Below, in pieces: positions 11,053-22,412 of a DNA stretch of 64,000 nt (its first letter is position 1; every line of letters starts with the position of its first letter). The notes under the pieces are model-generated. The model was not told the origin of the DNA and did no database searches. It saw only the letters and a program-made list of their open reading frames with translations. The position numbers and the translations under genes were made by a program. Source of the stretch: Heterohyrax brucei (lineage: Eukaryota > Chordata > Mammalia > Hyracoidea > Procaviidae); assembly GCA_028571685.1 (NCBI GenBank), contig CM053154.1:7105501-7169500 (forward strand), written 5' to 3'.

Positions 11053-11383
11053 GAAAACCAAACCCAGTGCCACTGAATCGAGTCTAACTCATAGCAACCC
11101 TCCAGAACAGAACAGAACTGCCCATTAGGGCTTCCAAGGAGGGCCTGGTGGATTCAAACTGCCCACCTGTTGGTCAGCAGCTGTAGCACTTAACCATGGC
11201 ACCACCTGGGTTTCCTTAGCTAGTGCAGTAGGCCAAAAACCCACTGCTGTGAGTTAATTCTGACTCCAAGTGGCCCTACAGGATAGTGTACAAGAACCGC
11301 CTCCCTGGAGTTGCCTGGTGGATCCCAGCTGCTGCCCTGTTGGTTAGCAGCCGTAGCACTTACCCACCACACCGCCTGGTTTC
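11053..11383 (-). repeat. Two AfroSINEs in tandem, both minus
   Basis: The first copy is 11053-11215 (GTGCCACTGAATCGAGTCTA to CCATGGCACCACCTGGG) and the second is 11235-11383 (CCACTGCTGTGAGTTAATTC to CCACACCGCCTGGTTTC). The second is more diverged. Confidence 0.85.
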
Positions 11384-11559
11384 TGATTACAGTGGCGGGA
11401 GAGATGAAGGACAAGATGTGCATCACATTCTGGAGAGGGAACCAAGACACATGCTGGTGGACAGCTTGGCCACAGAAAGCGAAAAAATGAGCCCAGGATG
11501 ACTCCCAGCTTCCAGCTGGCGGCGCTGGGAAGATGACGAAATCCCAGATGAAGATGGGA

Positions 11560-12430
11560 AGGCCAGTGGGAAAATTGGTTTAAAGAGTCCTCACCCCTTG
11601 ACGTGCGTGATTCCGAGTCTCTTACTCACTGAAATAATCTGGATTACTTAGCAGTTCTTTTCAAAGGTGAAGATGTAGGAGGAAACCACAGCCCAGCCTA
11701 CATTAGGTTCAGACTGTTTTCACAGGAACAATTTATCGGGCAGTCAACAATGTGGTTGGCAATGAGTCTGAGGATTTATGTGGATGCAAAATTTGATAAA
11801 CAGACATGGTTTTCACACAGATTGTCTGTTTAGGATGATTTGGGGGGCTAAGGAAGACCATGGGGGGTGTTAAGATCCCCACAGCCACCCCCGATATCAT
11901 CAATCACTGAGAAATTCAGGAAATGACAGTACTGTTGAATTTAAATACTAAACATTAAAAATGCCACCTGTGGTCCACTTTCCCTGTTAGTTCATACATG
12001 GGTGATCTTTCAGATAGTGCAGTTAGGAGAAGGAGAAAGTCATTCAGATGTAATGTGTGAGCCCAGTGCCAGAAGCACTTAGAACACCCCAGGGTTGTGA
12101 ACTTGGGTAATTTGCCCTTTTCCCTAAGGAGTCGTTTCTTGGATCATTGACCTGTTACTATTCTGTGAAACAGTGGTGGCCCTTGTCATCCCCTGCCTAG
12201 TGCCACCGCTTGAGCCAGCTGTGGGATTGCAAGAGTTTATGTTTATTGGATTTTAATGACTCAGTTAATAAAGGTCATTTTTAAAAGTAGTAGAAAACTA
12301 AATGTGTGAAAATAAAATGGGTAAGAGTGGCTTGGGGGCTATTTCTAGCAGCTCCTCGCTATTGTCCGCAGACAGATGTTTAATTCCTAAGAGCCATTTA
12401 GAAGGCTCGTTGCTTTTAATCAATTTACTG
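11560..12430. other. Intronic stretch without recognised feature
   Basis: No open frame of interest and no repeat I can name. It ends at a SINE tail fragment in plus orientation at 12432-12484 (GTCGGAACTGACTCAACAGC). Confidence 0.5.
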
Positions 12431-13019
12431 ACGAGTCGCTGTCTGTCGGAACTGACTCAACAGCAACGTGTTTAGTTTTGGCTTTACAATCAAGTAACAC
12501 TGTGAAATGTTACCTGATAACCCTCAAAACAAAAGTGCCACATAAACACCAGGCTTCCTTAAAATGCTATAATCTACTGCTAATAGAACATTGATAACCA
12601 CAGAATTTAATTATGTGTACTATGATAATTGTAACAGTTGTTCCTGTCATGTCTGTTGTGCTCTCCGTTATCTCTGGGAGAGTGAAATAATTGACATCTC
12701 AAGAACGTGACAGCTGCTGAGATATGAATCTTGATGTTAAAAGGAACCTCAGAGCTCACTTAATCTTTTTGCTTTAAGTACTCACTAACCTCCAATGGTT
12801 TACTAAATGCGTTTACCTAAAGATTGTGTTTATTACACTGTGAAAGAATTCCCTAAGGTAAACACTGGTTGTTTGAATTACCTAAAATTAAATTGATAAA
12901 AGCATTTAAGAATATGCAGAAAGGAGCCACGCCTGAATCTCCAGGCACAGATGGCTTAAAAAAAAGGATCCTCACCCCAAAATCCAGGGTGCTGAGACGT
13001 TCATCAACAGGTCACCTAG

Positions 13020-13320
13020 GCAAGCCATTTCTCACACAGAGCTCCTAGCCTTCCTGCTTGGACACCTGCTGCTGTCGCCCGCCTTCTCTCTCTCTTCTCC
13101 ACACCCCACCTCCTGTCTCCTTAGCTGTAACTTTACTGCCCTTCCTGCTCTGGGCCTCAAATCCACCCCACTCTCTCCGGACCTGTGGACAAGGGATTCC
13201 CTCTGATGAGAATCCATTTCCTTCATTCTTGGCTGGGTTAACTCCTTCAGCACAAGTACCACTTCCTCCAGGAAGCCTTCTGTCCATCACTCTGTCCCTT
13301 CTGTTCAGTTTTGCCTGTGG
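13020..13320 (-). repeat. L2-like LINE fragment
   Basis: The phrase CACTTCCTCCAGGAAGCCTT with surrounding CT-rich text is typical of the reverse strand of LINE-2 3' ends. The phrase recurs at 34.88 kb. Confidence 0.5.
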
Positions 13321-13388
13321 AGGCTAAAACTAACACTGCCTGATCCACTGTTCAGTACCCAATGCCTAAAACGGTGTCTGAAACATAA

Positions 13389-13563
13389 CCAAAAAGAGTT
13401 GCCATTAAGTTGGTTTCAACTCAAGGGGACCCCATGTGCCAGAACAGGACTACATCAGAGTTTTCACAGCTTTGACCTTTCAGAAGTTGCCAGGCCTCTC
13501 TTCCAAGGTGCCAACTTTTCAGTGAGTCACTGAGTGCTTAACTGACTGTAGCACCCCCAGGAA
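13389..13563 (-). repeat. AfroSINE, diverged
   Basis: Minus copy, GTTGCCATTAAGTTGGTTTC to CTTAACTGACTGTAGCACC. Confidence 0.7.
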
Positions 13564-13672
13564 CTTCCTTGGAAGATAACAGGTACCATGAGTGAGTGAA
13601 TGGATAAAGGCAGGCAACACAAAGGATTTAAAATGTACAGTTTACATATTTCAACAATACCATAAACCTGAA

Positions 13673-13820
13673 GGAAACCCTGGTGCTGTAGTGGTGAGGT
13701 GCTACAGCTGCTAAGCAAAAGGTCAGCAGTTTCAACCCACCAGGTGCTCCTTGGAAGATCTATGGTGCAGTTCTACTCTGTCCTGTAGGGTCGCTAGGAG
13801 TCAGAATCAACTCAATTGAC
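13673..13820 (+). repeat. AfroSINE
   Basis: Plus copy with head CCCTGGTGCTGTAGTGGTGA and B-box GGTCAGCAGTTTCAACCC. Confidence 0.85.
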
Positions 13821-14227
13821 TTGTATCCATTTCCTCTCTAAGGAGAGGGCACGGTGGTACACTGCCTGGCATCAGTTTGACACGGGACCAAACTTTTACA
13901 TTGTTCTATGTTAATTTTTTCCATGGGTTAGAGTAAATGTAGGATCCACAGAGTTATAAAGGTAAGGCACGGGGTATTGTATGAAAATCCTACTGATTTC
14001 AAGCTACCATAATTCACAACTTACTGTCTTTTTCCTCAGCAAAGCAGCTAAATGAAAGGGAAAACGTCTTTAAACTCTTTCTGCCGCAAACAAATGATCT
14101 TTTAATACACCAGCATTTATCACAGGGAATGGATTTGGTCTGAATACTTCCATTTTTCAAACTGTGCAAGTAAAGAAGGCTTGGTTTTAGGATCAAATCA
14201 CATTCTTCTATAAAAGTTTAAGATCTT

Positions 14228-14360
14228 CCAAGTCTTCGTGGTGCAGTGGTTAAGAGCTAGTGTACTAACAGCTACTAACTTAAGCAGGCTCCTTTGAAAC
14301 CCTATGGGGCAGCGACATCCTGTCCTATAGGGTTGCTAAGAGTCTTAGTCGTTTCGTTTG
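14228..14360 (+). repeat. AfroSINE, diverged
   Basis: Plus copy with head CGTGGTGCAGTGGTTAAGAG and tail ATAGGGTTGCTAAGAGTC; the B-box part is damaged. Confidence 0.75.
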
Positions 14361-15093
14361 TTCGTTTTTATGTCTCCATAGGAATTCTTGTTCTTATTGT
14401 AAGAACAAAAGAAGCCAAAAAAACATTAGCATGGGCTGCAGAGAAGGGCATAACTCCATATTCCTAGAGAAATTTGGAAAAAATATTAAGTTAGATGCCA
14501 TGTTAGATCTGGTACCTTACCACTGCACAACTTTTGTCAAATATTGAAAACAGCATGGGAAACAGAGAAACAAACAAAAATCCTTAAATGGGATTTTCTG
14601 GCTTTTTGCTTGCCCTTCTTCATAAACCTCTACTAGTTTTCCCTTTTCCTTTAAATTGCAGACGTTTGGTGGTGGGCGCTGAGGGTGGAGGGTTTCCAAG
14701 AAGCTGGGGGTGGAGCGAAGACCCACCCTCAACGCACGCTTAACTGCAGATCTGTTAGAAGCAAGATGACCATTTACAGGAAACGAACTACCCAACTAGA
14801 ATGACAATAATGGTAGTAATCATAGGTACGAATTGACTGAAAGCGCGAACTCGGGAGGCATGCGCCCTCCTGGCCGCATTACTGCGCTCTCGGTGCCCGG
14901 GCTCCCAGCCGGGACCCTCGGCGCTCGGGACCCAATGGGTCACGCTAGCCAGGCCTGAGCCCCCTTTTCCGTTCTTGTGCGGAGAAAAGCACGTGGGGGC
15001 GACGAGAACAGCGTTTCCACGACAAAAGCTCACCCACCCACCCTCAGAGGCGACCCCGGCCCCGACACAGCCCTGGCGACCCTGCCCGCTTAC

Positions 15094-15106
15094 TCTGGGG
15101 CTCCAT
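15094..15106 (-). CDS. FANK1: FANK1 first coding exon (M-E-P-Q plus one base)
   Basis: On the minus strand, ATG at 15106-15104 sits in a good context (A at -3, G at +4) and encodes M-E-P-Q plus a single A. It is then followed by GTAAGC, a strong donor. I recall human FANK1 starting M-E-P-Q followed by a codon beginning with A, and FANK1 lying head-to-head with DHX32 in human. FANK1 is a fibronectin-type-III and ankyrin-repeat protein of testis. The short match alone would be weak; the promoter position, neighbour and orientation make it likely. I found no second FANK1 exon (Fn3 domain) in the remaining 15 kb, so intron 1 runs off the window. Confidence 0.72.
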
Positions 15107-15239
15107 GGTCAGTTACTCCGGGACCCCGGGCCGAACCCTCCACTGCCTCCGCTCCCGCAGGCGTTGCCCGGTTGCCCTGACGACGCGGCGGGCGGCGGGC
15201 GGCGGGCGGGGGCGGGGCGGGGCGGGGCGAGCCGGACGG

Positions 15240-15493
15240 CGCGCGGGAGGGACCAAAAGCCGTGCGGGGCGCGGGCGCGTCAGGGCCACGGCGCCGGGGA
15301 CCTACCAGGGGGACCAGAGGCGCTGCTCCTCGGCCCGGCCGGCTGGTCGCGCTCCGCTGCGACCCCTCGCCCTCAGCGGGCCCGGGGCGGGGCCCGAGGG
15401 TCGCGCGGTCGCCGGCCTGAGCGTCCGTCCGTCGGTCGGCGTCGGTGGGGAGGGCGGCCGGCCTGGCCCCTGCGACGCGGAGCCGCCCTGCAG
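15240..15493 (+). other. DHX32: Probable non-coding first exon of DHX32 (start approximate)
   Basis: The coding start lies 10.7 kb away, so DHX32 needs at least one upstream non-coding exon. The best donor in the island on the plus strand is CTGCAG/GTAAAG, with GT at 15494-15495. A second candidate is ACCG/GTAGGC near 15686. The 5' edge is only set by being downstream of the GC boxes; transcript data would decide. Confidence 0.45.
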
Positions 15494-15719
15494 GTAAAGG
15501 GCGGCGGGAGGCGGGAGGGTCGGGCCCAGCGGGCGACCCCCGGCGGCGGGAGGCCCCCGCACCTGTTGCGGCGCCGGCTCGCCGCGACCTCCCCCACCGC
15601 CGCCCCGGGGGCCCAGCGACCCCTCGGCGGCTCCCCCGCGCCGCGGACTCCAAGGGGAGACGGGACCTTTGCAGCCCGCCCCACCGGTAGGCGGGGCCCC
15701 AGCACGAGCTCCGGAGCAG

Positions 15720-16020
15720 GGGGCGTCGGGCACCCCGACCCCTTACGCCACCGCCCAGCAGCAGATGGCCCCTCAGCCCAGCAATCCCAGCAAGGGGGCC
15801 CAGCGCAGCAGCCCCCAAGCAGGAGGGTCCTCTGGTACCCCAGCCCCTCCCCGCCGCAGGAAGGTCCCTTAGCCCCACCCAACAAGAGTGTCCCCCAGCA
15901 CAGCATCCTCTGCGGTAGAAGTGTCCCCGGCACCCCAGCCCCCTCTGCAGCAGAGTCTGCCCACCAGACACGCCCCCCAGGCAGGAAGGTCCTCCAGGAC
16001 CCCAGCTCCCAAGCTGGAGG
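15720..16020 (+). repeat. Degenerate C/G-rich repeats next to the CpG island
   Basis: The sentence-like elements AGGAAGGTCC, GGCACCCC, ACCCCAGC and CAGCAGC recur with variable spacing. They keep long frames open on both strands (418 codons on plus from 14975; 293 on minus from 15971). No domain is seen in either frame, so I treat this as intron 1 of DHX32. Confidence 0.5.
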
Positions 16021-17338
16021 GCCGGTTAGTTGCCTGGCTTTGTCGACCTGGGGACTGGTCGCTCAGCAGTTGCGGGAAGCGGCCAGGAGTGCCTTCTCAA
16101 GTCCTGAAGCCCGGGAGCAGCCCCTCTGCTGGCCTGACTCTGACCTGGCCAGTGTCCCATTTCAGTCTGTCTTTCCGGTCGGTTTGGATTTTGTTGTTTG
16201 TCTGTGTTTCAGTCCTGCTAGTTTAGGCTGACTTACTGAACCAGCCCACGGGCTTTGTAGCAAAACTTTGCAGGGTTGTTAAAAGGAGTTTTTGGTGTGA
16301 GTCCACGCAATTGTCTTTCCTAATATTAGTTTTCGAAAACACTCAGATTTCTGTTTGCTGAGGAGGCTCTGAAGACCACAGGGGTGTGGAGCTGGTAGGT
16401 TACCGAAGCTCTCCACAGGAGTGTCCCGGGTTAAGAAAAAGGAATCAGTGAGGAAGAAAGAAAAATGGAAGAGAGGGAAGGGAAGGACTGAGGGTAGAGG
16501 TGCAGGTGGGGGAAAGTGCCAAGATTGATGTGTGCCCACGTCGGCAGTTTATGATCCCCCTGTCAGCTCCAGCCACTGCTCAGTACAGACGTGGAGGAAA
16601 ATGGAAGAGCCCTTTTGGGGTCATGTGATTACTGGTTCTTTGCCACCATTGAGATTTCTGCTCCACAGATGACAAGGACAGCAAGGAGGATTGCTGTCTT
16701 CTTCAGAAGGGAATTGTTCAAGAGGTTAACTGAATCTGAGAACCGTATAGTCCCTGATGAAAAAGGACATTTATTACATTCCCCCAGAGTAGGCTTTCCC
16801 CTCCTGGACCACGTAAGGAGGTTTTCAAATGAATTGTCAAAGCAAGAAGGTCTGTGTGTAGCCACTGAGATGGTATGATATGTGCAAAACCTATAATTCA
16901 TGAGCTAAAATATTCAGGTAATATATTCAGATTATAAAGTAAATGCTTCATAGTACCTAACTCTGAAACAGAGACAGGGAATACATTTTTAGCCAGAAAA
17001 CATCTAAGATCAGCAATGTTTCTGCAGATGGATGTTTCTCAGACTCTTATTTCTCCCATCACAGCAAAACCGCAGATTGGACTTCACAGGCAAGAAGCAG
17101 ACACAGGGGCTGATCAAAAGTAACAAGATAATGGTAAAAGCCTGGTGTTTATAGACAAGAGGAGGAGGTCTGGCTAAAAGGTCTCAAATATAAAAAGGAT
17201 TAGCTGTCTGTATGAAAAACAACAATACACAAGTATGTGAAGATAGCAGACTCAAGAACTTGATAGTTGAGCACAGATTCTAAGGTGGGAAAAATGGGAG
17301 ACACATACTTTGGTGAAGTACTTTATAGTCGTATAAAA

Positions 17339-17466
17339 TCAAGCCCGCTGCCTTGAGTTGCTTCCAACTCATAGTGACCCTGTAGGACAGACTAGAACTG
17401 CCCAGTCAAACCACCAACCTCATGGTTAGCAGCCATAGCTCCTAACCACTCCTCCACCAGGGTTTC
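17339..17466 (-). repeat. AfroSINE, internally deleted
   Basis: Minus copy CGCTGCCTTGAGTTGCTTCC to CCTCCACCAGGGTTTCC; it lacks the part between CTGCCC and CCACCAACC. Confidence 0.8.
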
Positions 17467-17529
17467 CTTACAATAGTGTAGAAGCAGGTGTTTTATTACT
17501 AGCTCTGAGTTTGACATTAGGGAAGTCTT

Positions 17530-17688
17530 GCTAGTGACATAATGTTTAAGTGCCCGATCAGCTCACCAAAAGGTCAGCAGTTCAGATCAGCCAGGCGCTC
17601 CTTGGAAACACCATGGGCCAGCTCTTCTCTGACCTATAGGGTTGCTGAGTCAGAATTGACTTGATGGCAGTGGCTTTGGCTTTTGGCT
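17530..17688 (+). repeat. AfroSINE
   Basis: Plus copy with damaged head, B-box GTCAGCAGTTCAGATCAGCC and tail GAATTGACTTGATGGCAGTG. Confidence 0.8.
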
Positions 17689-18408
17689 TGGCATGAATGA
17701 GAAAAGCTTTAGAGGATTTGTTCTGAATAAAGTAGTGTGCCTGTTATTAGAAAAAATATTCCCAGAGCAGAAAATTGCTAATAGGATAGGGATTGGAGAT
17801 GAACAGCAAAGGTCTTGGTTGTCCCTTTGTGGTAAGTTTCTAGCTTTCTGGTTTTCAGGGGCCTGTGCCGTGTGTTATTGGTGGTCAATAAGAAAAAAAA
17901 CTTGATTGTTTTAAGTTTCCAAGCTCATCTGGGATTGAATTGTTACACGATTGTTTACCTTGCTGATCTTTAACTAAATGTAGCAAGCCAGCATTTTCAC
18001 CAGGAAGTAACAAAGCAACAATGAAACGAGGTGTAGCCTTTCTGATTCCTATTTAAATATCTAGGCCACATCAGAATTCTAAGGAAAAGTAACTCCCATG
18101 GAAAGTTAATGGTGTGTTATTTCCTACTGTCCTCATCAGAAGTTGGAGGACTTTCTCCTTTTCTACCAGGGGAAGTGTGTCCTTTTCTCATCTTCCCTTG
18201 GTTTCTGAAATTTGTCAATCACACGTGGCAGTTACCTTTTTTGTGGTGTTTCTTCTTTATCTTTCGCATCTGTCACCCTCTGCACTCAGTTGTTGACCTC
18301 ACCGGAATGCCCATCTCTCAGCCTTTTTACTCAGTCACTGTGTCAACTATATCACTGGGCAGCAGGCCTGGGCCTCCCCTCCTCTGGGAAGTCTTCCAGG
18401 GTTAGGCT

Positions 18409-18905
18409 AACCAAACACCAGACTAAACCCATTGCCATCAAGTCAGTTTTGACTCATAGCAACCCTATAGGATAGAGTAGAACTACCTGGTAGGGTTTCT
18501 GAAAGTGCAGCTGGTGGATTCCAAGTGCTGACTTTTTGGTTAGCAGCCGAATGCTTAAGCACTGCACCACCAGCGCTCCAGAGGATTATGCTAAACCAAA
18601 AAACCAAGCCCATTGCCACGGAGTCAATTCTGACTCATAGCAACCCTATAGGACAAGGTGGAACTGCCCAGTAGGGTTTCTAAGGAGCAGCTCGTAGATT
18701 CAAACTGCACACCTTTTGGTTAGCCGACTTAGCTCTTATTCACCACTATACTGCCGGGATTTCCTTTAAGAGGACTAAACAGAAATCAACTGCCAACGAG
18801 TTGATTTCCAACTCATAGTGACACTACAGAACTGAGTTGAACTGCCCCAAAGAGTTTCCAAGGAGTACCTGGTGGATTTGAATCGCCAGCCTTTGGGCCA
18901 ACAGC
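18409..18905 (-). repeat. Cluster of three AfroSINEs, all minus
   Basis: The copies are 18409-18580, 18593-18764 and 18777-18905, the last lacking its head. Each starts with CCAAACACC, CCAAAAAACC or a similar A-rich tail. The spacers are only about 12 bp. Confidence 0.88.
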
Positions 18906-19439
18906 CAACCTGACTAATTTTGCTTCTGCCTCCTGCAGGTTGGGGAAGGGCGCAGGAACACAATTTAACCCTTTTGCCCTATATATCCTCGTGGAGTTTT
19001 CTCTCGTTTCCTGTATATAAATCTTATGCCTCGGATTCAACATTTTAGGAGTAAAATCTGTGACTTCTGTTTTCTCTGTGTTCCCTTTTAACACTTAGTG
19101 GGCTTTCAGCGTGTGTTTAAAGAGGATAGCATTGACAGAGGACAAGGCCTGAGTTGCAGTGATTGCATTAATTGCTAACCCTGCAGCCTTGGCATCATCA
19201 GGAGCTGTTTGTTTCCTCCTGGATAACTGGAGGTGATAAACCAATGGTAATACAATAGGTCGGTGGTGAGAGTCAGATGTGACTATAGGTATGAATGAAA
19301 GTAACTTGTTATTCTCACTGTCACTTTTTACTGGCAGTAGTTGTCATTGTGAGGGGTTGTTACTGACGCCTGCATCCAGCACATGATACTGAGTGTCCAC
19401 AGTGTGTTGGGTACATTTAGCTTCTGGAGTTGCCGTTCA

Positions 19440-20340
19440 TGAAAGGTGAACATGGGAGGAGAAAGGTTGACCTGTGACCAGACTGGACTAGGGTGGAGAA
19501 GCAAGGCAGACGGAAGAGGCAGATAAGGGCTTACTCAGAAAGAACCTGAGAACTGTGGTTTTTATCTCCGAGGACAGGAGAAGGATCTGGGTCACGCACG
19601 TGATCACCTTTGTATCTGAGAAGGATCACTGGCAACATGTGAAGGACAGATTGTTATAGGGCCAAGATTAGAGGCAAGCAAAACAAGAGGTTATTGCTGT
19701 AATTCAACAAAGAAATTGTAAGGAGGGTGGGATAGGAAATAGGGGGGCCTGAGGGAGAGTCAGGGCCCTGGGGGTGCAGTGGTTAAAAGCTTGGCTGCTA
19801 ATCTGGGAAACTGTGGAGCTGTTCTGCTCTGTCCTTTGGGGACCCTATGAGTCAACTGGACAGCATGGGTTGGTTTTTTTTTTTTTTTTTTTTGGTTGGA
19901 GGGAGATTTCAGAGGTAAAACTGGCAGGAGGATGTAGGGCTGGAGAGGGGAAAGCCTGGAATGTTCCCTGGGCTCTGACATGCACGGTTAGGGGGATTCT
20001 TATGTCATTTGTTAAAATCTGGACACAGGAAGAGAGAGCGAGAGTCTTTTCCCTTTCTCAAGGAGCCTGGGAAATGGAGGTGACTAAAGAGTTCAGTGTA
20101 GGCTAATAACAGCTGAGATGGCCTGCCATCCAAGTGGCGGTGTCCCATGAGTAGTAGGTGGACATATGGGTCTGGAGATAAAGAAAGAAGCCTGGGATGA
20201 GGATGGACATTCAGATTAAGCATTCGGTAATTGAAGTTCACATGTGAATGGTCTTCTCCAGGGAACTGATATGGAATGAGAGTCGAGGGTGGAACCCAGG
20301 GGTGACCCACTGTTTTATATTGCTGGAAAGTAGGGAAAGT
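19440..20340 (+). repeat. Old interspersed repeat, same kind as 10.0-10.6 kb, split by a SINE
   Basis: Phrases such as GGATCACTGGCAACATGTGA, TTATTGCTGTAATTCAACA, GGAGGTGACTAAAGAGTTCA and ATGGGTCTGGAGATAAAGA occur in the order expected for one old element. A truncated plus SINE (19762-19893) lies inside it. Confidence 0.4.
19762..19893 (+). repeat. AfroSINE, shortened, with T-rich tail
   Basis: Head CCCTGGGGGTGCAGTGGTTA; the B-box part is missing (TAATCTGGGAAACTG). It ends in CAGCATGGGTTGG and an unbroken run of more than 20 T. Confidence 0.85.
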
Positions 20341-20606
20341 GGGAAGGTGGGGGTCCAGGGAGACTCAGGAGGGGTGGTCAGAAAAATAAACTGCAAATCT
20401 GGAAAGGTAAATCAACAGTGTACCCGCCCCCGACTCCCCCAGTCCCTCACTTCCCACCCCTACTCCTGGGGTTCACACATTGACATTCCCTGAAATAATT
20501 GTATTTTCTTCTACCCCCCCATTGAGTACACCCCATAGCTCATCCATATCTTCTGGTTTTGTTAACGATAATGCAGAGTAACCTCTTGTAATTTTGTTAG
20601 TACAGG

Positions 20607-20987
20607 TACCTGGGTGCACAGACTGTTCTCATCTGACTACTGACCCAAAGGTTAGAGGTTCAACCCTTCCTCTTGCCCCCCCCCAATGGTGCTGCAAAGG
20701 CAGACATGGGGATCAGCTTCTGTAAGGATTTAAAAAACAAACCTACTGCCAGCGAGTCAACTTGAACTCATAGCAACCCTCTAATTCAGAACAGAACTGC
20801 CCCACAGTTGCTCAGGAGCACCTGGTGGGTTTGAACTGCCAACCTTTTGGTTAGCAGCCATCACATTTAACCACTATGTCACCAGGGTTCCCAGAAAGAT
20901 TAGAACCAAGAAAACCCAATGGAGCAGTTCTGCTCTGTAACAGGTGGGGTTGCCGTGAGTCAGAATTGGCTCAGTGGCCATGGGTTG
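20607..20987 (+). repeat. AfroSINE (plus, long variant) split by another copy
   Basis: The head half is 20607-20731 (ACCTGGGTGCACAGACTGTT, AGCTTCTGTAAGGATT). The tail half is 20896-20987 (AAGATTAGAACCAAGAAAAC, GAATTGGCTCAGTGGCCATG). The two parts join across the minus copy at 20732-20891. Confidence 0.75.
20732..20891 (-). repeat. AfroSINE inserted inside another AfroSINE
   Basis: Minus copy from CTACTGCCAGCGAGTCAACT to CACTATGTCACCAGGGTTCC; better preserved than its host. Confidence 0.88.
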
Positions 20988-21596
20988 TGATTTTTCTGGT
21001 TTATTTTGTTAATAAAAAAGAAAGACTTTTTTTTTGTATTTTTCCATGATTTTTAGAACAACAATTTAACTGTTATTTTCAAAGTTTACTATGATGATAC
21101 CCCAAACAAATACGTCTTTTTAAAAAGTTAGGTGAAAGTTCACCAAGTCCTGTGTGCTCAGAGGCAGAATAAATGTGCAGACCCCCTCAAGCAGTAGCAA
21201 TAACCTAGTTTCTAGATTTCAGCTTTTCTTGGATCTTACACATTTGCTCAGGTTTTTAACTAGACTACATAAAAAGCCAAATCATTATTTTAGCACACTT
21301 TGTTTGGTTTTCCTCAAATGCTGGGCTTTAGAATATTATATTACCAATCCGAAGTCATCAAAATAATATTGAGGAACATTGCATGACCCAGTCATTTGAA
21401 ATGCTAACAGAACTCTTAAATTATAACTTATTTGTGGAAAGTAATATATCATTATTATAGAAAAGCATTGCTAGAACTTGGAAAGTCTTTCTGCATATAA
21501 ATCTGATCATTTTAAAATTGCTATTAGGATGTAGGATTCTTTAAAAAATAATAATAAAGCAGGGTGGGTTGTTTAAACTGTATTCGGTATGAACTA

Positions 21597-21752
21597 GAAA
21601 CCCTGGTGGCATAATGGTGAAGTTCTACATCTGCTAACCAAAAAGGTTGGCAGTTCAAATCCACCAGGCGCTCCTTGGAAACTCTATGGGGCAGTTCTAC
21701 TCTGTCCTATAAGGTCACTATGAGTCGGCATCAACTTGACAGCACTGGGTTT
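21597..21752 (+). repeat. AfroSINE, well preserved
   Basis: Plus copy, CCCTGGTGGCATAATGGTGA, GTTGGCAGTTCAAATCCACC, GAGTCGGCATCAACTTGACA. It is among the least diverged copies here. Confidence 0.92.
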
Positions 21753-22145
21753 GTTTTTTGGGGTTTCAGTATGAGCTTATATTGTTGGTTTTTTGTTGTG
21801 TTTTTTGAGTCCTTTAAACAAACCCATTAACTTAATTTACTTACTGAATATGAAAACAAAAATCAACATCTTAGAAGCCTAGCAATAAGTTTTTAAAAAT
21901 CAATTCAGAATTTTTACCTGAATGTGTTCCAGAAAAGGTTTTAGTAGGCTGTAGACCACTGTTGCTTAGATTAATAGATACTGTGTCACATAGGATGTCC
22001 TCAGGGACTCTGAGCCAATTGAAACAAGGCAAATAAAAAAGTAGCCTTCTGAAAGTCACAGTAACAGTCCATTGCTTTACTTAAAGCATTATCATGCCTG
22101 GGAGATGAAGTTTACATACTGGATATTTGACTGACTCCTCATGAG

Positions 22146-22268
22146 TGCTTAACTCACTGCCATTGAGTCCATTCCAACTCATAGCAACCCTGTAGGACAG
22201 AAGAGAACTGCCCATACAGTTTCCAAGGAGCACCTGGTGGATTTGAACTGCCGACTTTTTGATTAGAA
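22146..22268 (-). repeat. AfroSINE lacking its head
   Basis: Minus copy, CACTGCCATTGAGTCCATTC to ACTGCCGACTTTTTGATTAG. Confidence 0.85.
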
Positions 22269-22412
22269 CCATATTTCTCAAATCTATGAAAAAGCTACAC
22301 ATTTTTAGCCTTGTGGCATTTGTTCAGTCTGTCCTGTCTGGCGTCTCCCCCAGGTATTTCTGCAGCCCATAGCACTGCAACGTGACAAGCATATGCTGGG
22401 CACTTAGCCATA

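Larger units (their letters stand above)
14860..15720. promoter_or_regulatory. CpG island, probable bidirectional FANK1/DHX32 promoter
   Basis: From about 14.86 kb the sequence becomes very GC- and CpG-rich, with a block of overlapping GGGCGG/GGGGCGGGG boxes at 15188-15230 (Sp1/KLF type) and no TATA box. It lies between the FANK1 start codon (15106, minus) and the first good plus-strand donor CAG/GTAAAG at 15493. Two direct GTTGCC half-sites (15163-15168 and 15171-15176) resemble half an RFX X-box. The transcription starts cannot be placed from sequence alone. Confidence 0.75.

Noticed and set aside
1..15093. Search for FANK1 exon 2 (fibronectin type III) on the minus strand
   Set aside because: No matching coding stretch seen among the open frames; the intron probably continues left of the window.
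15090..15971. 293-codon minus frame over the CpG island
   Set aside because: GC-driven absence of stops, no domain; overlaps the FANK1 start exon in another reading.
16591..16878. 95-codon plus frame with a rather balanced composition
   Set aside because: No domain or family recognised, an equally long frame exists on the other strand, and no splice context was found. Left unannotated.
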